NCBI GenBank assembly: GCA_002376325.1
Contig: DFMR01000149.1
Location: 1-5,287, forward strand
Direction: 5' to 3'
DNA from: Proteobacteria bacterium UBA3588
Lineage (GTDB): Bacteria; Pseudomonadota; Gammaproteobacteria; Thiohalomonadales; Thiohalomonadaceae
DNA length: 5,287 nucleotides
Below are positions 1 through 5,124 of this stretch, piece by piece. A model generated the notes under the pieces. That model had not been told where the DNA came from and did no database searches. It saw only the letters and a list, made by a program, of their open reading frames with translations. The translations under genes were made by a program, and so were the position numbers. Within the stretch, counting starts at the first letter, position 1. The number at the start of each line of letters is the position of its first letter.

Positions 1-9
1 CCGGTTGGG

Positions 10-40
10 AAACGCCCCGCCAGGCGGGGCGTTTTTGTTT
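10..40 (+). terminator. Rho-independent terminator of a gene left of the window
   Basis: An 11-bp stem pairs 10-20 with 24-34 (AAACGCCCCGC against GCGGGGCGTTT) around a 3-base loop and runs into a T-rich tail (TTTTTGTTT, 32-40). The T tract lies on the plus side, so it should stop rightward transcription of a gene ending before position 1. Read leftward, the stem is followed only by TTTCCC, so it would be a weaker stop for amgK, which ends about 130 bases away and shows no better terminator of its own. Confidence 0.88.
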
Positions 41-167
41 GTGCGCTACTGCACCGAACCCCGCCGCACCGGCTCGATGCCCGGCATCATCGCGTCGAAC
101 CCGCCGCTGATCTTCGGCCGCGTACCCACCGTTGTGTCGCCACCAGTGCCGTGCCGGTTACAGTCCC

Positions 168-1148
168 CTATGCCGCCCCCGGCGGGTGTTCCTGCAACAG
201 CAGCGTCAGATCGTGCAGCTCGCGATAGCGCCCCGCCACCGTCTGTAAATACGCCAACGTGCGGGGGATGTCCTTGAGATATCCCGCCTTGCCGTCACGA
301 TGGTTGAGACGGGCAAATATCCCGATGGCCTTGAGGTGCCGCTGCACCCCCATCAGGTCGAACCAACGCAGAAAACGTTCTTCGTCGCGCTCACGCAGAA
401 TGCCTGAGTCGAACGCCAGATGCTGATAGCCCAGCGCCCACGCCTCCACCAACGCCTGCGGCCAGGCGATATAGCAATCGCGCAGCAGCGACACCAGGTC
501 GTAGGTGACCGGGCCGAACACGGCGTCCTGGAAGTCGAGGATACCCGGATTGTGCGGCGCCACCATCAGATTGCGCGAATGATAGTCGCGATGTACCGCC
601 ACCTGCGGCTGCGCCAGCGCCGTGGCCGCCAGCAGACGAAAGGCGTTGTCCAGCACCTGCTGTTCCGCCGCGCCCAGGGTCAGCCCCAAGTGCCGTCCCA
701 GATACCAGTCGCGAAACAGCTCCATTTCACGCAGCAGCAGCGCCTCGTCATAGGGCGGCAGTTCCCCCGCGCCGGGACCGCACGCCTGCAACGTCACCAG
801 CGCGCCGAGGGCGTCGCCGTAGAGACGTCCGACGCTACCCTCATCGAGCGCAGCCAGATATTGCTGCGTCCCGAGATCCGACAACAACAAAAATCCCCGT
901 CCCGGATCGTCGGCCAGGACTTCCGGCACGTTGAGGCCGATCTCACGCAGCCGCCGCGCGATCGCGACGAACGGGCGCGTATCCTCCTGTCCCGGCGGGG
1001 CATCCATGACGATGCGGCTCTCGCCGTCGAATGTGACACGGAAATAGCGCCGAAAACTGGCGTCGGACGAGGCCGGGGCAATTTCGTAACAGGGCAGGCC
1101 GATGTCGTGTTGCAGCCAGTGATTCAGTTGTTCCAGGCGATGCGGCAC
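168..1148 (-). CDS. amgK: N-acetylmuramate/N-acetylglucosamine 1-kinase, AmgK type (phosphotransferase fold)
   Basis: This 326-residue cytoplasmic protein has the aminoglycoside-phosphotransferase (APH) kinase fold. AmgK phosphorylates the anomeric carbon of N-acetylmuramate and N-acetylglucosamine recovered from peptidoglycan turnover, and MurU then makes the UDP-sugar. Visible motifs are the N-lobe nucleotide loop SSDASFRRYFRV (28-39), hinge FLLLSDLG (86-93), catalytic loop VHRDYHSRNLM (185-195, with H186, D188 and N193), and metal-binding ILDFQDAVFGP (203-213, D205). The C-terminal MGVQRHLKAIGIFARL (266-281) is typical of this group rather than of drug-modifying APH enzymes. Length is close to the family's usual 330-340. 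The start is GTG at 1148, preceded on the minus strand by GTGAGAG, a modest ribosome site. It diverges from the lptD remnant, as amgK commonly diverges from lptD in gammaproteobacteria. No murU follows inside the window. The assignment as a sugar kinase is strong; the exact substrate is inferred from family and location. Confidence 0.88.
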   Translation of the reverse strand: MPHRLEQLNHWLQHDIGLPCYEIAPASSDASFRRYFRVTFDGESRIVMDAPPGQEDTRPFVAIARRLREIGLNVPEVLADDPGRGFLLLSDLGTQQYLAALDEGSVGRLYGDALGALVTLQACGPGAGELPPYDEALLLREMELFRDWYLGRHLGLTLGAAEQQVLDNAFRLLAATALAQPQVAVHRDYHSRNLMVAPHNPGILDFQDAVFGPVTYDLVSLLRDCYIAWPQALVEAWALGYQHLAFDSGILRERDEERFLRWFDLMGVQRHLKAIGIFARLNHRDGKAGYLKDIPRTLAYLQTVAGRYRELHDLTLLLQEHPPGAA

Positions 1149-1180
1149 GTTGCACTCTCACGAAAAAGACGGGAGCCGCC

Positions 1181-1186
1181 ATTATA
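1181..1186 (-). promoter_or_regulatory. Perfect -10 box (TATAAT) for amgK, no clear -35
   Basis: Read on the minus strand, 1186 to 1181 is TATAAT, 32 bases before the amgK GTG. That would leave a short leader of about 25 bases. The place where a -35 box should be (about 1203-1210) reads GC-rich with nothing resembling TTGACA, and there is no extended -10 TG. The -35 region is now lptD-derived sequence, so the box may be the surviving half of the original promoter. Confidence 0.45.
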
Positions 1187-1570
1187 GCGGCAATCTCATC
1201 CTCGCCGCGGCCCCTCCGCAGGGTGCCGTCATCGGCATTGAACTGTTGCGGGCCGGCATCGGTCACATCGATAACTTCAGCAACCGCTGTGTGACCCTGG
1301 CGGAGGCCCTTGGGGCACGCTACCGTCCGAGGAGGGCACCTTGCCGGGCCTGGATTACCGTTACCGCCGCGCATCTGCGCCAGACCGGCGTGACGGCGTT
1401 CCGGCCGCTCACGCCGCGCTGCGCCTGCCGGGCCGCGGGAATTGCGGCCTGGACCTCGGCGCCCCGAAAACCACCCGCAGCGTGTAGCCGCCCCTCGAAC
1501 TGCAAGGACCGGGCGCCTTGGCCGGCGCCGCGAAGAGGTGGCCGATCGTGATATCCTAAACTCTCAGTAA
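1187..1570 (+). pseudogene. lptD: Decayed 3' remnant of lptD (LPS-assembly outer-membrane protein)
   Basis: No single frame gives a normal protein, but consecutive patches read as LptD C-terminal barrel in the right order. Frame 1 holds IGIELLRAGIGHIDNF and RCVTL (about 1192-1296), then GARYRP (to 1329). Frame 3 holds EEGTLPGLDYRYRRA (1329-1373). Frame 1 resumes with LRQTGVTAFRPLTPR (1375-1419). Frame 3 has LELQGPGALAGA (1494-1529). Frame 2 ends REEVADRDILNSQ and TAA (1529-1570). From memory, these match LptD stretches such as ELLRASIGQ-YF-RRVTL, the YRP-NLDYRYRR strand, LRQTDVSA-WPLTPRW, and the tail LQLELKGLG-ERDILGY. At least four frame changes are needed. The strands between 1420 and 1494 are shortened, and all upstream codons (roughly the first three quarters of a protein near 780 residues) are missing. 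LptD with LptE inserts LPS into the outer leaflet. The location just before surA is its usual one. A frame-1 reading from TTG 1150 to 1551 is not a credible gene. Confidence 0.82.
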
Positions 1571-1584
1571 TTCCGGAAGCCGTT

Positions 1585-2937
1585 ATGAAAAGAATCCTTG
1601 TCGCCGCCGCCTTGCTGGTCGGCTCCCTGTCGTTCCTCGCCCCGTCGTCGTATGCGGCACCGTCCCAGCCCGCGCCGGCCGCAACCCAGCCCGCCGCGCA
1701 GAACGCCGCCCCGGCGCAACCGCTCAACAGCGTCGTTGCGGTGGTCAACGACGACGTCATTACCGCCGTCGAGTTGGCCAAGCGGGTGCATACGGTGCTG
1801 ATGCAGCTGCGCCAGAACAACACCCCGCCGCCGCCGCTGCAACTGCTGCGGCGCCAGGTTCTGGAGCGGCTGATCGTCGAGCGGCTGCAGCTGACCATGG
1901 CGGCTAACAAGGGGATCAAAGTCGGCGACGAGCAACTCAACGCCGTCATCGGCCGCATCGCCGCGCAGAACAAGCTCACACTCGACCAGTTCCGCGCCGC
2001 GCTGGCCAAGGAGGGCGTCGCCTTCGCCGATTTCCGCACGCAGATCCGCGACCAGATCATCATGAATGACCTGCGCCAACGCGAAGTGGACAGTCAGGTT
2101 CACGTGACGCCGGAAGAGGTGGACGAGTTTCTGACACGCAACGCGGGCAGCAGCAACCTCAACGTGGAATACCACCTCGGCCACATCCTGATCTCGGTGC
2201 CCGAGGGCGCCTCGCCCGAACAGGTGCAACAGGCCCGCGCCAAGGCGGAGAAGGTACTGACGCAGCTGCGCGGCGGCGCCGATTTCAAACAGGAAGCGGC
2301 CAGCTATTCGGGCGGCCAGCATGCGTTGCAGGGCGGCGACCTGGGCTGGCGCCGCTGGGGCCAGTTACCGACCGAATTTGCCAACGCCGTGGTTACCATG
2401 GCGCCGGGCGACATCAGCGGCCTGATCCGCACCTCCAGCGGCTTCCACATCATCAAACTCTATGAAAAGCGCGGCGAGAAGCGTGAAATGGTGACCCAGA
2501 CCCATGCTCGCCACATCCTGATCCGTACCAACGACATCACCTCCGACTACGACGCCCGCACCAAACTCTCGCGCCTGCGCGACCGCATCCTGGCCGGCGA
2601 AAGCTTCGCCGATCTGGCCCGCGCCAACTCGGAAGATCCGGGCTCCGCATCCAAGGGCGGCGACCTGGGCTGGGTCAATCCCGGCTCTTTGGTGCCGGAG
2701 TTCGAGAAACAGATGGACGCGCTCAAACCCGGTCAGATCAGCCAGCCGTTCAAGACCCAATTCGGCTGGCACATCGTGCAGGTATTGGGCCGGCGCCAAC
2801 GCGACAACACCGACGAACTGCGTCAGGCCCGCGCCGAAGAGGCGATCCGCCAGCGCAAGATCGAAGAGGCGACCCAGGATTGGCTGCGCCGCCTGCGCGA
2901 CGAGGCCTACGTCGAATACCACCTCAACGGCAACTAG
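1585..2937 (+). CDS. surA: Periplasmic chaperone and peptidyl-prolyl isomerase SurA
   Basis: This 450-residue protein escorts unfolded outer-membrane proteins, LptD among them, through the periplasm to the BAM complex. A signal peptide is plain: MKR, a hydrophobic core (about 4-19), and a signal peptidase I site SYA-AP near residue 24. Residues 25-46 form an Ala/Pro/Gln-rich linker. The SurA N-terminal chaperone domain follows (about 48-190), opening with the hallmark NSVVAVVNDDVIT. The first parvulin domain (about 195-295) has GHILISVPEGAS and GGDLGWRRWGQLP. The second (about 305-403) has ARHILIRTN, SEDPGSASKGGDLGW and FGWHIVQVLGRR. A C-terminal helix (about 408-440) returns to the core. Length is slightly above the E. 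coli protein (428), mostly because of the linker. GGAAG at 1575-1579, five bases before ATG, supports the start. The lptD remnant stops 14 bases upstream. I see no convincing promoter just before surA, so it may rely on a weak one or on read-through. Confidence 0.96.
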   Translation: MKRILVAAALLVGSLSFLAPSSYAAPSQPAPAATQPAAQNAAPAQPLNSVVAVVNDDVITAVELAKRVHTVLMQLRQNNTPPPPLQLLRRQVLERLIVERLQLTMAANKGIKVGDEQLNAVIGRIAAQNKLTLDQFRAALAKEGVAFADFRTQIRDQIIMNDLRQREVDSQVHVTPEEVDEFLTRNAGSSNLNVEYHLGHILISVPEGASPEQVQQARAKAEKVLTQLRGGADFKQEAASYSGGQHALQGGDLGWRRWGQLPTEFANAVVTMAPGDISGLIRTSSGFHIIKLYEKRGEKREMVTQTHARHILIRTNDITSDYDARTKLSRLRDRILAGESFADLARANSEDPGSASKGGDLGWVNPGSLVPEFEKQMDALKPGQISQPFKTQFGWHIVQVLGRRQRDNTDELRQARAEEAIRQRKIEEATQDWLRRLRDEAYVEYHLNGN

Positions 2938-2946
2938 AACACAGGT

Positions 2947-2974
2947 ACGGGATACGAGTGACGAGCGATGAGGG
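2947..2974 (+). repeat. Four degenerate heptamers across the surA-pdxA junction
   Basis: Four consecutive 7-base units read ACGGGAT, ACGAGTG, ACGAGCG and ATGAGGG, with approximate consensus ACGAGNG. They begin ten bases after the surA stop and include the probable pdxA start (GTG 2958) and first codons. A GC hairpin (GCGCG 2980-2984 with CGCGC 2988-2992) follows. The period is clear by eye, although the last unit is diverged. Confidence 0.55.
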
Positions 2975-4046
2975 CAAGCGCGCGCTACGCGCACAACCCA
3001 ATGACGACCGAGGGCGGAGCGAGTACGCCCCGACCCCGTTCCTCCCGCTTCGCCTGGCGCTGACGCCGGGCGAACCGGCGGGCATCGGCCCCGACCTCGC
3101 GCTCCAACTGGCGCAGCGGCCGCAGCCGCTGGAGCTGGTGGCCATCGCCGATCCCGAGCTGCTGCGCGCCCGTGCGCAGCAGCTTGGCCTGCCGTTGACC
3201 CTGCGCACCTTCGACCCGGCCACGGCGCCACGCGCCGCCGCAGCCGGTGAGCTGACGCTGTTGCCGGTGCCGCTGGCCGCCACCGTCCAGGCCGGCCGCC
3301 TCGACCCCGCCAACGCGCCCTATGTGCTGGAGACCCTGCGCCGCGCCGTCGACGGCTGCCGCGACGGCAGCTTCGCCGCCCTGGTCACCGGCCCGGTGCA
3401 CAAGGGGGTGATCAACGACGCCGGCATCCCCTTCACCGGCCACACCGAATTCCTCGCCGAACGCACCGCGACCCCGCGGGTGGTGATGATGCTCGCCACC
3501 GAGGGTCTGCGCGTCGCCCTGGCCACCACCCATCTGCCGCTGCGCGCGGTCGCCGATGCCATCACCCCCGCGCTGCTCACCGAGGTGCTCACCATCCTGC
3601 ATCACGATCTGCGCCGGCGCTTCGCCATCGCCGCACCGCGCATCCTGGTCTGCGGCCTCAACCCCCACGCCGGCGAAGGCGGTCACCTGGGACGCGAAGA
3701 GCTGGAAGTGATCGGCCCGACCCTGGAGACGCTACGCGCCCGGGGCATGCAGCTCATCGGCCCGCTGCCCGCCGACACCCTGTTCACCCCGCGCCACCTG
3801 GCCCAGGCCGACGCCGTGCTCGCCATGTACCACGATCAAGGTCTGCCGGTACTCAAATACAAAGGCTTCGGCCGCGCCGTCAACGTCACCCTCGGTCTGC
3901 CCATCGTCCGCACCTCGGTCGACCACGGCACCGCCCTCGACCTCGCCGGCAGCGGCCGGGCCGACACCGGCAGCCTCGAATACGCCATCGAAGTGGCGCT
4001 GCAAATGTGCGGAAAAGGACCTTCAACCACGGGGAACACGGGGTAG
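2958..4046 (+). CDS. pdxA: 4-hydroxythreonine-4-phosphate dehydrogenase PdxA
   Basis: PdxA oxidises 4-phosphohydroxy-L-threonine with NAD. The product decarboxylates to the aminoacetone phosphate that PdxJ uses to make pyridoxine phosphate, the vitamin B6 route of gammaproteobacteria. It acts as a cytosolic metal-dependent dimer. Counting from GTG 2958 (362 residues), conserved sites are ALTPGEPAGIGPDLAL (34-49), GHTEF (H162, T163), THLPL (H192), GLNPHAGEGG (H237) and MYHDQGLP (H292). The spacings 30, 45 and 55 equal those of E. coli H136, H166, H211 and H266, so the enzyme core is complete. The same comparison puts 26 extra residues before the normal N-terminus, encoded partly by the heptamer repeat, and a 7-residue extension STTGNTG encoded by the next repeat. 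GTG 2958 has GGGA five bases upstream and lies 20 bases past surA. An in-frame ATG at 2880 would overlap surA by 58 bases and seems unlikely. The function call is firm; the exact start is not. Confidence 0.93.
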   Translation: MTSDEGKRALRAQPNDDRGRSEYAPTPFLPLRLALTPGEPAGIGPDLALQLAQRPQPLELVAIADPELLRARAQQLGLPLTLRTFDPATAPRAAAAGELTLLPVPLAATVQAGRLDPANAPYVLETLRRAVDGCRDGSFAALVTGPVHKGVINDAGIPFTGHTEFLAERTATPRVVMMLATEGLRVALATTHLPLRAVADAITPALLTEVLTILHHDLRRRFAIAAPRILVCGLNPHAGEGGHLGREELEVIGPTLETLRARGMQLIGPLPADTLFTPRHLAQADAVLAMYHDQGLPVLKYKGFGRAVNVTLGLPIVRTSVDHGTALDLAGSGRADTGSLEYAIEVALQMCGKGPSTTGNTG

Positions 4047-4194
4047 GCAAGCCCAAGATCCTGTATTCGCGCCACCCGCCTGAGAGCGTTGCTGCGAAAC
4101 CACATGAGTACTGTGGCCGTACCCTGCGGTAAACTAACCGCTTAATCCAGTACGGTATACACATGTTGCCCTGTGCCCCCCGTGCCCCGTGGTT
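4025..4194. repeat. Segment bounded by a GC-rich inverted repeat between pdxA and rsmA
   Basis: The left arm at 4025-4043 reads AACCACGGGGAACACGGGG. The right arm at 4179-4194, on the opposite strand, reads AACCACGGGGCACGGG. They share ten identical outer bases and then the same CACGGGG theme. The left arm forms the last codons and approach to the stop of pdxA, and the right arm ends 25 bases before the rsmA start. The 135 bases between hold two short hairpins: CCACA/TGTGG, and GCGGT (4126-4130) with ACCGC (4137-4141). The second sits inside a longer pairing of GTACTG (4108-4113) with CAGTAC (4148-4153). No transposase or convincing gene is present. It resembles a non-autonomous, MITE-like insertion, but I cannot confirm copies elsewhere. 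Confidence 0.5.
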
Positions 4195-4209
4195 ATCGCT
4201 TTTGTCTTT

Positions 4210-4213
4210 AGGA
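4210..4213 (+). promoter_or_regulatory. Ribosome binding site that fixes the rsmA start
   Basis: AGGA sits six bases before ATG 4220. An in-frame ATG 57 bases earlier (4163) would add 19 residues translated from the inverted-repeat arm and has no comparable site. ATG 4220 also places the conserved RKRFGQNFL motif at residues 6-14, as in the family. Confidence 0.75.
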
Positions 4214-4219
4214 ACTTCC

Positions 4220-4999
4220 ATGGAACACAAAGCCCGCAAACGTTTCGGCCAGAACTTCCTGCATGATCGCGGCGTCATCGAGCGCATCGTGCGCGTCATC
4301 GGCCCCAAACCCGACGACCGGCTGGTGGAGATCGGCCCCGGCCTCGGCGCCCTCACCCTGCCGCTGCTCGAAGCGGCCGGCCATTTGGAGGTGGTGGAAC
4401 TGGACCGCGACCTGATCCCTAAGCTGGAAACCCTGTGCGCCGGCCGCGGCGCGCTCGCCATCCACAGCGCCGACGCCCTCAGGTTCGACTTCTGCGCCCT
4501 CGCCGGCGCGGACAAACTGCGCATCGCCGGCAACCTGCCCTACAACATCTCCACCCCGCTGCTGTTCCATCTGCTCAGTCAGGCCCGCTGCATCCGCGAC
4601 ATGCACTTCATGCTGCAAAAGGAGGTGGTCGATCGCCTCGCCGCCCTCCCCGACTGCAAGGACTACGGCCGCCTCTCGGTGATGGTGCAATACCGCTGCA
4701 AGGTCGAGCGTCTGTTCACCGTCCCGCCCGGCGCCTTCATCCCCGCGCCCAAGGTCGACTCCGCCATCGTCCGCCTCATCCCCTACGACGCCCCGCCGGT
4801 GCAGGTGGACGACGTCGCCACGTTGGAAAAAGTGGTCGCCCAGGCCTTCGGCCAGCGCCGCAAGACCCTGCGCAACACGCTCCGGGATCTGGTCGATGCC
4901 GCCGTGATGGAATCAATCGGCATCAACCCGCAGCGCCGCGCAGAGACGCTGACGCTGGCGGAGTTTGCGGCGCTGGCCAACTGCTGCAAAACTCGTTGA
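4220..4999 (+). CDS. rsmA: 16S rRNA dimethyladenosine transferase RsmA (KsgA)
   Basis: RsmA dimethylates two adjacent adenines near the 3' end of 16S rRNA (A1518 and A1519 in E. coli) using S-adenosylmethionine, a late step in 30S subunit maturation. Its loss gives kasugamycin resistance in many bacteria. The 259-residue protein shows RKRFGQNFL (6-14), the SAM-binding loop LVEIGPGLGALTLPLLE (35-51), the acidic ribose-contact motif VVELDRDL (58-65), SADALRFD (83-90), the catalytic NLPYNISTPLLFHLL (105-119), PPGAFIPAPKVDSAIVRL (169-186) and the C-terminal QAFGQRRKTLRNTL (208-221). Length is a little under E. coli KsgA (273). It follows pdxA as in many gammaproteobacteria, but 173 bases separate the two instead of the usual tight coupling, because a repeat lies between. 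apaG and apaH, which often follow, are not immediately downstream. Confidence 0.96.
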   Translation: MEHKARKRFGQNFLHDRGVIERIVRVIGPKPDDRLVEIGPGLGALTLPLLEAAGHLEVVELDRDLIPKLETLCAGRGALAIHSADALRFDFCALAGADKLRIAGNLPYNISTPLLFHLLSQARCIRDMHFMLQKEVVDRLAALPDCKDYGRLSVMVQYRCKVERLFTVPPGAFIPAPKVDSAIVRLIPYDAPPVQVDDVATLEKVVAQAFGQRRKTLRNTLRDLVDAAVMESIGINPQRRAETLTLAEFAALANCCKTR

Positions 5000-5009
5000 T
5001 ACCTACAAG

Positions 5010-5097
5010 GTAGGATGTGGTGAGGTACCAACCGCATCAATTGCAACGGCAGGGGAACACGAACGATGCGGTTCGTTGCGCTCACCGCATTCTCCAC
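5010..5097. repeat. Imperfect palindromic intergenic repeat downstream of rsmA
   Basis: The left arm 5010-5038 (GTAGGATGTGGTGAGG... AACCGCATC) pairs with the right arm 5065-5097 (GATGCGGTTCG... CTCACCGCATTC...). The shared ends are AACCGCATC/GATGCGGTT inside and GGTGAG/CTCACC further out. A 26-base spacer separates the arms. The left arm has lost about four bases in its middle. This pattern resembles the short GATGCGGT...ACCGCATC palindromes I recall between genes in many proteobacteria. No T tract follows, so a terminator role is not evident. Confidence 0.7.
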
Positions 5098-5124
5098 ATT
5101 CAAATCACATAGAGAGTCCAACAT

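Noticed and set aside
46..165. Minus-strand peptide ending GTRPKISGGFDAMMPG... just after amgK
   Set aside because: It reads somewhat protein-like but lacks a good start or ribosome site, and is too short to call. It could be the tail of an eroded gene, but nothing supports that.
5..277. Plus-strand 90-codon open frame over the terminator and the 3' end of amgK
   Set aside because: It begins inside the terminator hairpin, overlaps amgK antisense and has no recognisable domain.
420..1187. Long plus-strand frame opposite amgK
   Set aside because: It is the antisense of a gene with clear kinase motifs, is rich in Arg and Gln, and has no domain. It is typical of GC-rich shadow frames.
1150..1551. 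Frame from TTG 1150 as a new 133-residue gene
   Set aside because: Only patches of it resemble LptD; the matching continues in other frames, and the end is low-complexity Arg/Pro. It is part of the pseudogene.
2880..2957. ATG 2880 as the pdxA start
   Set aside because: It would overlap surA by 58 bases and add a further 26 residues of Arg/Pro-rich sequence with no family match.
2968..3063. ATG 2968 after the heptamers as a start
   Set aside because: It is out of frame with pdxA and stops after 31 codons (TGA at 3061-3063).
1320..3231. Several minus-strand open frames opposite surA and the surA-pdxA junction (1320-2063, 1564-2322, 2365-3231)
   Set aside because: They are antisense to well-recognised coding sequence, with no motif or ribosome site of their own.
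2985..4004. Minus-strand frames opposite pdxA (2985-3686, 3732-4004)
   Set aside because: Gly/Ala/Gln-rich shadows of an intact enzyme gene.
4156..4161. TATACA as a -10 box for rsmA
   Set aside because: It matches four of six bases, but the -35 position (ACTAAC) is poor, so a promoter cannot be supported.
4163..4219. Upstream ATG extending RsmA by 19 residues
   Set aside because: The extension is translated inverted repeat, and AGGA at 4210-4213 serves ATG 4220.
5010..5097. Palindrome after rsmA as a rho-independent terminator
   Set aside because: There is a long spacer, mismatched arms and no T tract on either side.
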